Shown piece by piece: positions 11,976-24,492 of a DNA stretch of 64,000 nt. The translations under genes and the position numbers were made by a program. The stretch lies in NCBI GenBank assembly GCA_964017235.1, contig OZ024935.1, positions 3,906,001 to 3,970,000 of the forward strand, in the 5' to 3' direction. The stretch comes from Sabellastarte sp. h YS-2021 (taxonomy: Eukaryota; Annelida; Polychaeta; Sabellida; Sabellidae). The notes beneath the pieces were generated by a model. The model ran no database searches, was not told the DNA's origin, and worked only from the letters and a program-made list of their open reading frames with translations. Every line of letters starts with the position of its first letter. The stretch's first letter is position 1.

Positions 11976-12872
11976 ATGGGTAGATTTTTGGGTCATGTGC
12001 TTCCTGGTGTTTTGTTTGTGTTCGTTGGTGTCTGGTGGACAATCCAAATCTTTCGAAGATTTTACAAAAACTTCTTCAAGGGTAAAAACTTTGGAACATC
12101 TCCAGGCTACTATGGTACTGTCACATTCTCAGTACATACCACTTGGTGTTCATTGGACCTTGAATCTTTCAGCATGCTCTTTGGCTGTGCACTTGGATTT
12201 TTGGTTGAAACCATAGGGGCAGTAATAAAGACACACCATATTGGAACAGGTAACATTCAGTATGCAACCATGTACTTCTTCTTTGGGATGACGTCTTTGT
12301 CTGCAGTGCTATTGCCCAAGCTCAAAGTCATTCCACGCTGTGATGATGTTGTTTATCTTATGCTGTGCTTGTCTTTTGTGGTAGAAGGCTTGCTGTTTAA
12401 GTTCCATCTGTTTGGTCGAGATGACTTGGATGTTGTCTTGCATACCTTGCTTGTCTACACCATATTTGCCTGTGCCACTGTGACCTTGCTGGAGTTCACA
12501 AACAGAAATTCCATATGGCCTCCTCTGGCCAGAGCGTTCTTCACCTGGTTACAAGGAACATGGTTTTGCCAAGTTGCCTTCATTCCTTTTCCTCCACTGA
12601 CAAATCCTTGGGGTAATCATCATCATGAGTCAGAGCAACATTCCAGGGACATCCAAGGTCCACTGATGTCCATCATGTGTGTCTATGCCTGGCATATGGC
12701 AGTCATCAGCATTCTTATGATCATCTGTAGTCTCTGCATTGGCTGCTTTTATAGGAAGAAAGGATGGATAGACGAGGAAGCTTTGATGGACAAACATCAT
12801 GCACTTAGATCAGAAAACATTGGCAGTTGTAGTCATCAGCAGAATTATTTGGAACAGGATGATGAACTTTAG
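11976..12872 (+). CDS. TMEM45-like (DUF716) membrane protein, gene 1
   Basis: Uninterrupted frame of 298 residues, close to the usual ~275 of vertebrate TMEM45A/B. It opens with the family start MGRFLGHVLPGVLF. Family blocks follow in order: TMYFFFGM (about 97-104), VEGLLFKFHLFGRDDLD (about 137-153), HTLLVYTIFA (about 156-165), NSIWPP, LQGTWFCQVAF (about 192-202), WHMAVIS (about 240-246) and CIGCFYRKKGWIDEEA. About seven hydrophobic segments predict a multi-pass membrane protein, and the tail is hydrophilic and acidic. The molecular role of the family is poorly defined. QGTWFCQ replaces QGTWFWQ of genes 2 and 3, and PFPPLTNPWG replaces YPPSTN-WG, so this is the more diverged paralogue. It has no intron. 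The ATG is followed by GG and is the first in frame. Confidence 0.9.
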   Translation: MGRFLGHVLPGVLFVFVGVWWTIQIFRRFYKNFFKGKNFGTSPGYYGTVTFSVHTTWCSLDLESFSMLFGCALGFLVETIGAVIKTHHIGTGNIQYATMYFFFGMTSLSAVLLPKLKVIPRCDDVVYLMLCLSFVVEGLLFKFHLFGRDDLDVVLHTLLVYTIFACATVTLLEFTNRNSIWPPLARAFFTWLQGTWFCQVAFIPFPPLTNPWGNHHHESEQHSRDIQGPLMSIMCVYAWHMAVISILMIICSLCIGCFYRKKGWIDEEALMDKHHALRSENIGSCSHQQNYLEQDDEL

Positions 12873-15109
12873 TGGCAGATATGAAAAAAATGCTAAACAT
12901 GATTTAAATGTTGTGAACTGTAACATTTATTTGGTAACAATAACTCTAGATAAAACTGCCTGATTGTGTCTCATATTCTCAGGGTCTATATATTTTAATT
13001 TACTTTTATTTCATGTTGTTAGGTTTGGCCTATGAGTAAAAAACTATACTATAAGTAGCTATGGTTCCATGCTGAGCACACTTTGGCTTATTCCTTAGAT
13101 GTAACTTTTTACTGAGCTTTTCCACTGTAACATCCTCACAACCAGTTCTCCAGTTTTTTTATTTTGATTTTTATCAGACATCGCTTGTTCAAATGGTTGC
13201 AAATTAGAATGAGCAAATATTTAAGTGGTGATGTTGCTTTTCATTTCTCTCTTAATTAATGCCTTGATATGTTCATTACCCTTGCAACCCGCGAAGGGGA
13301 ATGATGATGGTTTTGTATTTGGGTCTGTCTGTCCATCTTTATAGCTCAATAAGTATTCATCGGATATGGGTCATATTTTGGGACAAGGTGGGGTCTATCT
13401 GTGTCGCAGTCTTTCTGATAGATGATTCAAATGTGCTTTCAGATAGAATCACCAGAAATTTCCCAACACAAAATGCTAGAGAAAAGACAATGAGCTATGT
13501 AGTAGGGTCATTTAGTGCAAACCAATTAAAGAACAAGAAATGAGAAGACAACATGATGGTCACAGTGCCTCACTTGCCTGACTTGTAACCAAATTCATTT
13601 GGTGTTCTTTTATAAAACTACTGTGAATGAGGATTAGTGTGTTCTCATACATTTCTTGCTACATTTGTGTCACTTACCACATATAACAAAAACATTAGCT
13701 GAATGATGAATTAGGTTATACCTTATCATGAGTAAAGAACAACAAATTATATTTGATTTTGTTGGAACAAATGATAAAATTTAAAAATACACTTCATAGG
13801 GGTTATTTTACATTTATGATCATTTATTTATCATCATTTATATCATCACATTTATTTTATATATCTGTGTTACCACACATATGTGGCATAGTCCATTTCA
13901 TGAAATGGATAACCCAACTCTTAAATTCATGAAATGAACAAATTTATAATTATTATGCCTTTTGAAAAAAATGGACAAAACCAAGTATGAAAATAGAAAT
14001 TTCACTCATGTCAATTCTATGGATGATTGTTCAGTTAATTCCCTTGTAACTACATGGAATATTATGTTGTAAGATTTTACTAGTTTTAGAATTAGAAATA
14101 AGTGCCAATAATCAAATCTGGCTGCCTACGCATTCAATTGCATGATTCAAAAGAACTCCTGCAAATCCTTTAGAGGCTGTGAAGTAATAATATGTTACTA
14201 AGCTGGTGCTTAAGTTATTTTTCTTCAAATCTATTCTTACATATTTAAATTGAGAAAAGAGAAAATTGCGTATGGGTTGATGTACATCCAAAAAGGTTTG
14301 GCAAGCAGAAGAGCCACCCTAAAGTTTTTTTCTCTGACTGTTAAGCTCATTTAATTGATAACCCCAGGTATTTAAAGTAATTTTGACACCCAGAAAATGT
14401 ATTCTACATGTTCACTCACCAAACTTGACAAATTGGGTTATTGATGTTCTAGATTAGTCAATAATGTAAATAAACAGACAGACCCAAAAATTGTCACTTT
14501 AAAAAAAAGTACTGAGGATTAATTTGAACAGGAATTTTTGTTCTCAAAGTCTCCCAAATTCTCTCAAATTTATTTATGTTGGTAAATGAACATTAAATTA
14601 GCCTGCATTTTCAGCAGGGTGTGTAGTGGCTAACTAGGTTATCGGTATCTGGCTATCTGTATCGAAAGAACACTAGCATCCAGTCCCTATGTTAAAGCAA
14701 ACTAGAAATAACCCAATCATATATTTTTATTCATTGCAATCAGCAAATTTCTGCAATCAGTTCTTGCAAACTTAACTGGACCATTTAAAGATCAATGGGA
14801 TGCAGGAGGCCTCTAAGATTTTCAGCTAACATTGATATGCAAGAGTTTTTCATCAAAGCATGTGATCTTCAGGCAATGGATGACCTTAAGTGTTTCAAAC
14901 ACATGGATAAACACTTGTATTACTACGGATAAAACATTTATATTAATTCATATTTAATCCTTTGTGATTACTTCAAAAACTATCTGTTGCCATTATCTGC
15001 GGAAAATTGGTCAGGTGCATTGTGTAACATATTGGTCACCAGATTAAAATGAAGATGATTAAAAATAGTTACATAAATCTAACTTCAAACATAAATCTTT
15101 TAGAAAATA
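12873..15109. other. Gene 1 3' flank and spacer, no other gene seen
   Basis: The first ~200 bp are the gene 1 3' UTR; parts of it recur after the pseudogene at 15,950-16,110. Around 13,280-13,400 lies a repeat-like segment (ACCCGCGAAGGGGAATGATG, then GGGTCTGTCTGTCC) of a style common in interspersed elements, without a visible partner in this window. The rest is AT-rich and non-coding. Confidence 0.4.
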
Positions 15110-16110
15110 TATGTTCAGAAGCAATGCAAGGTAATGTAAAACAATGTGGAATGTGTATATTTTGTAATTGATTAAATCAAACTTGTTGAACCATATAGAA
15201 CAATAACATATACGATCAGTTGAGATGTACTCTTTGATGTACAATGAGATTCAAATTAATTAAGACAATTATTCCTGTTCAATAGGCTAGAATTTCAAAT
15301 GATTTCTTACTGTTCAAAATTCATACATTCATGATATCTTCATTGAGATAAATCAAGATATTTCTGTATTAATACACTGTATTTACATTTCAATAGGGAA
15401 TGAAAAGCATAAAAATCTGAGATTGCAAAACAATAAAAATTCAAAACCTGATTGTAAAATATCTCCCACAGTGAATACTAAGTGTATGTTGCTTCCATTT
15501 TTTGTATTTTTGTTGATGTGCCATAATTAATGAACCTGGAAAAATACTTTACCTCCAAGCAGAAAACATAATCAATGTATTATAGTTTGAAAGGTGGAGC
15601 ATACTCTGTCATTTGGAACTAAGTTGGACTCTAGACACACATTTCGGGATGTGATACAGTGATAGTGATTATGACCTATGTATATATGTAACCCAAAACT
15701 AAGAAGTAACATTGTAATCAAAGATTCTGTTTTCAAACATTTGTCATACTTTTCTTCAAACACATAAATGAACGGTACATTATGGGTAATTTTTGGGTTA
15801 TGTGCTTCCTGGTGCTTATGTGTTTTTTGGTGTCTGGTAGACAATCCAAATCTTTCGAAGATTTTACAAAGCCTTATGCAAGGGCCTAAATGTGGGAACA
15901 TCTCCAGGCTACTATGACGGCTACTCCAGGCTACTATGCTATGACTAATTTTAATGGGAGAGGTAAAAGAATGCTAATCAAATATTATATTTTGGATTAT
16001 GGATTGTGGAGTGCAGAATAAAACTACATAGCTACCTTCTGATTGCTATGACTCTAATTCTAGGTTGTCTTGATATTTTAGTGTTTTAATACAAGGCTTG
16101 ACCAATGAGT
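15110..16110 (+). pseudogene. Truncated TMEM45-like duplicate (upstream region + ~45 codons + 3' UTR)
   Basis: Upstream sequence from 15,117 to 15,780 aligns with the gene 1 upstream region. From 15,781 the start of the coding sequence is recognisable (ATGGGTAATTTTTGGG against ATGGGTAGATTTTTGGG, with one base missing in codon 3). GACAATCCAAATCTTTCGAA follows, and the match runs to CATCTCCAGGCTACTATG at about 15,917. That last phrase is partly duplicated (15,923-15,942). The sequence then jumps to something resembling the gene 1 3' UTR (AGAATGCTAATCAAAT against AAAATGCTAAACATGAT, and a later 'ggcttgaccaatgagt' block). Roughly 250 codons are deleted. It cannot make the membrane protein. Confidence 0.75.
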
Positions 16111-16619
16111 CCGAATAAATAAATGTAAGATTGGAGGAGATTATGTGTTTTGTTTTTCAAGTAATACATCCATATGTACCATATTTGAGCAGGACCTAAT
16201 CATGAGCAGACCCAACTTTGTGCGAAAATATGACCCAAATTCAATACATAGTTTAAGAAAAAAAAATTCCAAAAATTTCAAATTTCCCATATATGGTACA
16301 TTTTTGACTTCAATATTAAATGAAATATTTATGAACAATCGGAACTTGCTAATGCAGCTGTAATATTCATTATCAATAGTATGGTGTGCTAGGAATATAA
16401 AAAACAAAATGACCTATTTTGTGTATCAAGGTATTTAAGTAAAAACATTGATATGTTGATAATAAAAAAATATCTTCAATGAAACAGAATTACATTGCGG
16501 AGGTTTTACTTATCTTTCAAAGTGCCTTCATGCAATCATTGTGACAAGGTGAGAAACTTCAAGTTGAACACCCTTACAGTGTTATGTTTAAGACAAACTA
16601 AAGTAAACAAGAGTACTCG
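16111..16619. other. Spacer with one short interspersed repeat
   Basis: About 16,185-16,255 holds GAGCAGGACCTAATCATGAG and TGCGAAAATATGACCCAAAT, matching short repeats near 2.98 kb and 44.1 kb. The overlapping plus and minus frames over 16,141-16,407 are low-complexity and show no motif. Confidence 0.35.
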
Positions 16620-16830
16620 GAGTGCACAACCTCCGCCAAGGTTTGTAATAATAAATAATTGGGATTTGTTTATATCCAGAGGGTGATCCAGATTACTCTC
16701 ATAATTTAATGGGATCTAAGTTGAGAACATAATTTTTCATGAAGTTCCAATCAGTAGTATTTGTATAATCCTACTAACAAAAGGACAAATAAGCAGTCGT
16801 AAAAACAATACCCGCTACGCGGAGGTAAAA
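16620..16830. mobile_element. ~200-bp MITE-like repeat
   Basis: The ends are inverted around CCTCCGC: ACAACCTCCGCCAAGG on the left and CCGCTACGCGGAGGTAAAAA on the right. The interior has GGATTTG ... GGGTGATCC ... TTAATGGGATCTAAG ... TCATGAAGTTCCAATCAGTA ... ATCCTACTAACAAAAGGAC. From memory this layout resembles a small repeat common in aquatic animal genomes. Superfamily not assigned. Confidence 0.45.
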
Positions 16831-16892
16831 ATCTCTGAACCTTACCTGAAAGACATCTTGGAAAAGAAAACATAATAAATGTTGGACTGATC

Positions 16893-17150
16893 TTAAATTT
16901 TAGAAATAAAAGATTTAATACCTTTTGTAAATGATTTACCAGGTTTTACCCTAAAATAGACCCATCTGTAGGGTACATCCACGCCTTTGTTCTTCTCAAA
17001 GTTGATCTGGATAGTGGCTTCAGAAGAAGTATATACACCAGATTGGGGTGATATTTTTATATATAACTCGGAAAAAAATAATCCAGACAAGTGGTTCAAA
17101 ATTGACTCTGCGATTTTATTTCTAGTGGGTGTGGATTTGTATTCGTACAC
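16893..17150 (-). other. Unrecognised 85-codon minus frame, possible exon
   Basis: The frame has non-repetitive composition (GVYTSSEATIQINFEKNKGV; VPYRWVYFRVKPGKSF) and could be a single exon: a TAG acceptor-like site precedes it and AAAAG|GTATTA lies near its end. I recognise no family, there is no supporting neighbour exon, and a 69-codon frame overlaps on the other strand. Chance openness in AT-rich DNA is a fair alternative. Confidence 0.2.
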
Positions 17151-17984
17151 TACTTATTATTATATAAAACAAGAAGAGGGTTATTTTAGTCATTGAGTGA
17201 TGACTAAGAGTACCAGTGACTCTACACGGGTTGGTTGATGCCTAGTCGCTGTAGAGTTAGCTCAGTTCATCTAGGCTTGGCCGTATTTGGACTTTCAGTC
17301 TCTTTTGTGCACCACTCTAAGTCAATATTTCGTTTTCTTATTAGACCTAAATAATAATACACAAAATGTAACAAAAAATAAACTTATTTCATTGTTGTTA
17401 AAGACCACAGTGCATGAATTTTTTTTGCATCCTTGTACAGATTATGTGTGTAACAACACACCTGCCAAGCCCCATCTTCAAACTCCCACTAGAAAGCACA
17501 TTAAAAGCCAGATAAATCTGACAGTTGGAAAAACAAAACAGATCCCTCTCTGAAAATATGGTACATCACACAAGGTGATTACCCACTCTGATCTTTGTGT
17601 GTACAATACAAAATGGTGTAAAATGAAGTGAAATTACTGTTTTATAAACTGGCTTGGAAAGGGTCAGCTTCAGTCAAAATAAAAAAAAAATTCCTACACT
17701 TAGTGCAAAGATTCCTCTATCAAATGAACTTGAAATATTGTGTGGTCACGCACAGATAATGGTCTTTTTATAATAATAATTAACACTACAATTTGACTGT
17801 AACTTGTGTTCAAATAGTGAATAAGTATGTAGCTTTTCATGTAACAATGCAGCTTCTGATAGTGTGTCAGTTTTTAAATAAACTGATAAGCAAGTTTTTC
17901 ACCCAGTTCTTGTCCACATTTTTTCAAAGTGTGATAAAAGTTTAAGGCACCCTTGATTATCCAAACTCCTTATTATCACAATAG
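17151..17984. other. Spacer, no gene seen
   Basis: No recognisable coding motif. The 88-codon plus frame at 17,287-17,553 has no family features. The region ends at the repeat tail of the next LINE. Confidence 0.35.
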
Positions 17985-19508
17985 AGTTCTAATCTAATCT
18001 AATCTAATGTGGACGTTTATAGCGCTTAATCTCCATCACTGATGGACTCTTAAGGCGCATCTAAACATAAAGCAAGGCAGTTAGCGTTAATCACGGGACA
18101 TAGCCAGGTCGTACCAAGGAGGCACAGATGTGACGGGGGAGGCTATGGTGGGCAGGCTTTTGCAAACAGGTATGTTTTAAGCTTCTTTCTGAAGGAGGCA
18201 ACTGATGTTGCACCGCGAACATCTTGAGGGAGGTCATTCCAGATCTTAGGAGCATCAAAGGCAAAACTATGGCCGAAATGTTTGACTGCCTTGAAGACTG
18301 ATGAATGGAAAGGAGGAACTGTAATGTATTGACGATCTGGGTGACTATGTCTAGTACTATAGGGACAACTACTAAAAGACAAGAACGGTTCGAAATAAGA
18401 AGGAGAACCACTATGCCAAAATTTATACACAAGTGTTGCAGTTTTGAAAATGCAACGGTACCTAACAGGCAACCAGTGGAGTTTCTGTAGAATGGGTGTA
18501 ACATGAGCATACTTTCCATGATTTGTAACAATACAAGCCAGGGTGCTCTGAATACTTTCAATTTGTACTGATTGAAACCGGACAAACCTCTGACCAGAGA
18601 GTTACAATAGTCCAGACGACTACTAACCAAGGCATTTGCAGCAAGGACTGCCACTTCAGGGGTGAGATACTTTCTAATTCTATGGAGGTCACGCATCTGA
18701 AGGAAGCACGCTTTGCAAGTCCTCTTGGTATGCTCAGAGAATGAAAAATCTGCATTAAACCACACACCTAGATTTCTAACAGAATCAACCAGATGAAGAA
18801 GGCTACCAAGAATGCTAACAGGAAAGTGAGAGGAAATCTTCTGACGTTGAGCCTTGGAACCAAAGACAATAAACTCAGTTTTTTCAGGGTTGAGCTTCAA
18901 TTTACTGAGAGACATCCACTCTTGGACATCATGAAGGCAGGCATTTAGCTTGGCGAGAGCTGAAGAAGCATTCTTGTGGGAGAGATGGATGTATAACTGA
19001 GTATCATCCGCATAAAAATGGAATTTAATATGCGGGTGGAGGCGAATAATTTTACTAAGTGGTGTTGTATAGAGTAAAAACAGTAACGGACCCAGAACAG
19101 AACCTTGCGGAACTCCATAGATGAGATTGCTTAATTCAGATAGTGTGGAGCCTATCTTAATGGCCTGGCAACGATTTCTTAAGTAGGAAGCAAACCACCT
19201 TAGAACTGTTCCACCAAGATCAAACCAGGATTTAAGGTAACCAAGGAGAGTATTATGGTCTATAGTGTCAAATGCGGCTGATAAGTCAAGAAGTACTAGA
19301 GCTGTGGGTTCACCGCACGCCAGAGAGGGATGAACCTCGTTTTTTATAGACAATAAAGCAGTTTCCGTAGAATGTTCTGGCTTATCTGCTGACTGATGAG
19401 GATTGGCCAGTTTGTTGTTATTAATGTGTGACGTTAGCTGCCTTGCAACGACTCGCTCAACCAACTTTGACAGGAAACAAAGACCAGACACTGGAGTTAG
19501 AGTTAGCC
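17985..19508 (-). mobile_element. CR1/L2/Rex1-type LINE, 5'-truncated, RT to 3' end
   Basis: The minus strand encodes LSKLVERVVARQLTSHIN, LVLLDLSAAFDTIDHNTLL, YGVPQGSVLGPLLFLLYTTP, the catalytic FHFYADDTQLYIHL, LKLNPEKTEFIVFGSK, and the C-terminal SFAFDAPKIWNDLPQDV with KKLKTYLFAKACPP. The RT core is one long open frame. A single frameshift near 18,575 moves the thumb/C-terminal part into another frame. The element ends at 17,985-18,010 in a (TCTAA)4 microsatellite next to TATAGCGCTTAATCTCC, typical of 3'-anchored LINE insertion. The N-terminal RT part and endonuclease are missing. YADD is intact, so this is a fairly young copy. Confidence 0.9.
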
Positions 19509-20817
19509 CCAAGGTTCAACAGTCATATTACATTGTATTAGTTCTTATGAACAGATCAATATTCATTACTAGCTCTAGTTGACCTTTAAGAACTGACAGT
19601 GACAATTTTATAAAACCAGCTGGTCAAAACACACTGTAAAAGACTGGGTGTATTGGGCTACACTGCTGCCAATATTGAAAGTAAGCAGTCTGAAATGACT
19701 AAATGTTTAAGTACACTGGTTTAGGACCAGTTCCGAATGTAGAGTTTAATACACTGGAGATCTGAACCATATTCTGACATTTTATTGACAACAGTGTGCC
19801 TTTCATGATATCTACTTTTAATAGCTGTAGGGATTAGATTGCAATGTTCATGTAAATTTGCACCTGAAAGTTAGTACTAAGTCTAAAAACATTTTAATGT
19901 ACTTTGGTGGAATTGTATGCAAGAAATAACCAAATTAATGACTATACTTGAAAATTTCATTAAAAGTTTTACAACCCAAGCCAAAAGAAAAAAAAACGAA
20001 CACTTTACTAACAATGATTGATACACATTAATAAATGTATAACTGTAACCCAACCAGCTCTTAGAATTACATTTCTTATGGTTATTTTTTAAAATGTTAT
20101 CTCTACAAACTCCTCACTCTCACACAATTTCTCTCTATCATTGACAGTTTTAGATGGAGTCTGATTGAGAGCTTTCATATTAAAGAATAAATGCTAATTA
20201 TCATATTAAATTATAAAAACTTTTCAAAGAAAATTACCCTTATTCAGTTAAAAGTTAAACTTCCAAATGCAATTAAATCAGCTACATATTCAGTTACATC
20301 CAATCCTTCCCAATACATTTATAACAAAAACCACAGCAAATCTAGACATGTGTGCTTTGTGTTTCGTCACAACTCCTTCACACATGTTTTCAGAGATGTT
20401 ATTCTACATGCCACTTTGAAAGGCTGTATCTCAGTGGGGGATGCTCTGATTGATGTCTGGTTTTCATTACTGGGATTGTCCTACTCTCTGGCATACACAT
20501 ACAAAGTTTTAAAGAAACTTTCTTTCATGCACTGTGGACTTTAAACCCATGATTCCAGATTTAACTTATTTCTTTATGTCAATGACTCACTTCTTGTGAC
20601 TTACCAATGCTGGATGTACTTTTCATAAAGCTCTCATGTATGACCTAGTTACATGTATACATTATAATACAAACTATGGTGATTTTATGATACACTCATG
20701 AAGGCTTTTAAACTTGCTTAAATATTGGATTGAACCTGGTGATTGTTTCTCGCGACCTTGGACTTTGACTTACACACGCCTGAACATATGTCTAATTTTT
20801 GGGTAAAACTTCTTTTC
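19509..20817. other. Spacer between two LINEs
   Basis: AT-rich and without a supported gene. The 117-codon plus frame at 20,191-20,544 has no recognisable domain, no splice context and a composition like its surroundings. Confidence 0.35.
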
Positions 20818-22560
20818 ACTGTTCTAATTCTAATTTGACTTTTATAGCGCTTAACCTCTACTGAGTAGTGGACTCTAAGGCGCAACAAGACAATAGCAAT
20901 ATGTAAATTCAAAGTCCAGGGACAGAAGTAGGCCGGCACCACGGAGAAGCCATAAAAAAATGAGCTAAGGAGGATAAGCCTTTGTGTATAGATAGGTTTT
21001 GAGCTTCTTTCTAAAAGAGGCAATAGTGGGTGATGCACGAATGTCTTCAGGAAGTGAATTCCAAACAGTGGGAGCATCAAAGGCGAAACTGAAACCAAAC
21101 TGCTTAGTGGACTTGTGAATTTTAGGTTGAAATTTTGGTACATTACGGAAATTGGCAACACTCTGAGTATGTCTAGTATTGTAAGTATTGTGGTATGTGG
21201 ATAGATATGGAGCAAAATATTTAGGGAAGCCAGTATGAATAAACTTGTACACTAGGGTAGCCAGTTTGAACTCTGAGCGAAACTGAACAGGGAGCCAATG
21301 GAGTTTCCTAAGTACCGGAGTTATCCGAGTATGCTTACTCAAATTTGTAACAATTCTGGCTGCACTATTTTGGACAGACTGTAATCTGTGATGACTGAAT
21401 TTGGAGAGACTCCTGAAAAGTAGGTTACAGTAGTCCAACCAACTACTAACAAAAGCATTGGCAACTGACAGCTGCATCATTAGTCAAGAACTGCCTAATA
21501 TTTCTAAAATCCCTCAGTTGAATAAAGCAGCTTTTACAAACATTCTGGACGTGTTTAGAGAAAGAGAAATCAGAGTCAAACCACACACTCAGGTTCCTGA
21601 CTGACTTGGTGGGGTGAAGGGGGTTACCCAAGATGTCAATTAGGAAACATACATTTAACCTTTCTCTCTGTTTCTTGGAGCCAAAAAGTATAATCTCAGT
21701 TTTATCTGGATTAAGTTTAAGTTTGCTAGCCGACATCCATTCCTTAACATTGTGAAGGCATCTGTTCAACTTATCAAAAGCAGCCGAGGCATTCATGTGC
21801 AACAGATGCACATAAAGTTGTGAATCATCAGCATAGAAATGCAATTTTATGCCTTTGTGTTTACCAATCAGAGTACTAAGGGGACATGGGTAAAGAGAGA
21901 ATAGCAGAGGACCCAGAACAGAACCCTGAGGTACACCGAACAGCAATTTTTGTAAATCAGACAAAGTAGAACCAATCTTAACTGATTGAAAGCGTTCCGT
22001 CAAATAGGAAGAGAACCATTTGAGAGCAGAGCCACCAACACCGAACCAATCCAGAAGACAGCTGAGGAGAGTGGAATGATCAATAGTATCAAAGGCGGCC
22101 GAGAGATCCAGAAGTACCAAGGCAGTAGCTTCACCCCGAGATAGTGACAAATGGATATCATTTTTGATGGAAAGCAGAGCCGTTTCCGTTATATGCTGAC
22201 TGGTATGAGTTATCCAAGCCTTGTCGATAAATATGGTCAACCAGCTGTTTAGCAACTACACGTTCCACCAGTTTGGAAATAAAGCTAAGTCCAGATACTG
22301 GGTGGTAGTTTTTCAAATCCTCAACAGGAAGTGAGGCCTTCTTTATAAGTGGAGTGACTACAGCTTTTTTGAACCCATCTGGAACCAGTCCCTCCCGGAG
22401 CGAACAATTAACCAATTTGGTTATAGATGGTAGAAGGATGTCAATACATGTCACAGGACTCAGATGAGGAGAAACTCTCACGGATTTCACTATTGTTGGT
22501 ATCAGATATTTAATTGATGTGACATTACACTGGCACCATATAAATTGACACCAAGGAAGC
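20818..22560 (-). mobile_element. CR1/L2/Rex1-type LINE, longer sibling copy
   Basis: Three consecutive minus frames give nearly all of an RT. 22,158-22,577: LVPDGFKKAVVTPLIKKASL and LSFISKLVERVVAKQLVDHI. 21,446-22,255: LVLLDLSAAFDTIDHSTLLS, FGVPQGSVLGPLLFSLYP, LHFYADDSQLYVHLL, LKLNPDKTEIILFGSKK. 20,965-21,480: WLDYCNLLFRSLSKFSHH and FAFDAPTVWNSLPEDIRASP to the natural stop. Two frameshifts (near 22,210 and 21,475) break it. The 3' end has TATAGCGCTTAACCTCTAC next to TTCTAATTCTAA, parallel to the LINE at 18 kb and in the same orientation. Endonuclease is absent. Confidence 0.9.
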
Positions 22561-24490
22561 AGTGTCTTACAACACATTAACTCCCCCTGTAGAGAAGGTT
22601 ACAATACCACTATCCCTCATTTTTGGGAGACGATGGTCACAAGAAGCATCCATTTTTCCAACAAAATTTTAAGAAAGAAAAGTTCCTAAAGATTCTTAAA
22701 GGTTTTGCTTGGCAACCTTGTAAAGACACAGCTTTAAAATATCAACAATATACAGCATGGTGCAGCAGAGCTGAATGCCTGGTCAATGGTTTTATTTTTT
22801 TTCTCTTCAAACTCTTGTGAGAACCTGATTAAAGGGATCAAGTTGGAACATGTTGAGTCAATAGGAATGAAAGGTAATCTGATGGACTATTAATAGTGTT
22901 GAAAGATAATGGAATTACACATTGTATTCATTGCTGTATTTGAAGGCAATGAAGTAATTTTAGTAATTGTGTGCTATGATCATATTGTCTGATGCCTCAG
23001 ACTAGTCATGCTACAGTATTTTTAACATGCTGGAGTTTGTGAATGACAGCTATCAGTATTCCATAGTAAAGGGAATTTCCACAGTCAAACATGGGTAACA
23101 CCAGTGCTTGGGTAAGTATTGGGTGAACTGCCTTCTATGTGATAAAAGGTTGAGGTTTGAGAAGCAAAAACATTTGATTGTATGCATATTTGCACTCTTG
23201 CGGCACTTGGTGTGCTGATGCCAGTGTCTTGTTATTTCCACATTCCATTTTTTTGCAACGGCACAGTCATTATACTAAGCCCACCTACTCTTATTGAATT
23301 ATGAACAACTTTTAAACAACTGGAACAACTGTGGTCCAACAAGTAGTAAAGTCAGTCTTATCATCATAGATTTCAATTTTATTGTTAAACATCTGCAATA
23401 ATATGTTTCTGATACACTACTGCATCAAAGGCTTAAATTTGTTTTGCCACATTGTTGCTGTTCAGCATGATTATTATTTACAAAACATTATTTGTGAATT
23501 GCAATTATAACATGGCAATTCTTTTTTCTAATTTTTTCTAATGTCAGAAACATTTTCTTGGAAAATTGCCTATCTTGAAATAAAATTCCTATAATCAGTG
23601 GAATTGTAAGAATTCAAATATTGCAGGGTATTGTTGGTTGAACTTTCTATTTGTTACATTCTTCCTGATTATGTCAAAAATGTCAGAAAGATGTTCACAA
23701 TTCGCTGAGCACTGAAGGGGTATTAGTAATTTACATCATTTTCACATTGATTTCATACTGGACAAAAATCTGGTTTCAGATCTGTTCTTTTAAGATTGGA
23801 TGATTTTAAGCTTTCAAATTTTTTTCATTTTTTCATATATAGACCTACTTTTAGAAGCAGTATGTGGGCACAGGTTTTTCTCTTGAACATGGTAAGTTTG
23901 CAGCTATAGCTTTGACATTTTATGATTTGATTCAATGGTTTCAGTCCCTCTTTAACACACAAAATCTTAAAATAAAGAATTTTTTTTTTAACCTTTTCAT
24001 AAATAAAATATACATCAAGGCTGCAACATTTAAACCAGAATGATACACATATACATTACACCTGACGCTATCTGTTTGTTTTAAAATAAAGTTTATTTAT
24101 CTCATGACACTGGTACATCACAAAGAAAGTGCTTACTTGAAACTTTGCTCCTGATTTATTATAGTTACGATAGTTATGTTTTGCCTTTTTACATGAAAGA
24201 ATCCCATTTTGAGAATACAGGGGAATGTTTTTCTTTTGTCTGACAGATATTTTTGATTGCAAAATTGTTTTTTGCATTTGGTCCAAAATGTTTTGCATAC
24301 ATTTTGCCAAGGAATACCCAATCTCCACAGGCAAAATAATTTTATGCATCCAGCAGCGAGATCTGGACAAATCGGCTGTTTGCCAAAGCATCCCCTGTCA
24401 AGTCAGCCCCAAAGATAAAGTACCCTGGTTACACCACCCTTAAAGTACAAATATCACACACTTTATGTGCTGAACAGAGCCATAGTTAAA
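22561..24490. other. Spacer, no gene seen
   Basis: Several frames of 60-107 codons occur but overlap on both strands and lack motifs. No structured repeat was found. Confidence 0.35.
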
Positions 24491-24492
24491 CC

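Noticed and set aside
11995-12216. Second small protein inside TMEM45-like gene 1
   Set aside because: Shadow frame of the 298-residue gene. It appears in the pseudogene only because one base is missing there.
20191-20544. 117-codon plus-strand frame
   Set aside because: No domain, signal or splice context; composition like surrounding AT-rich DNA.
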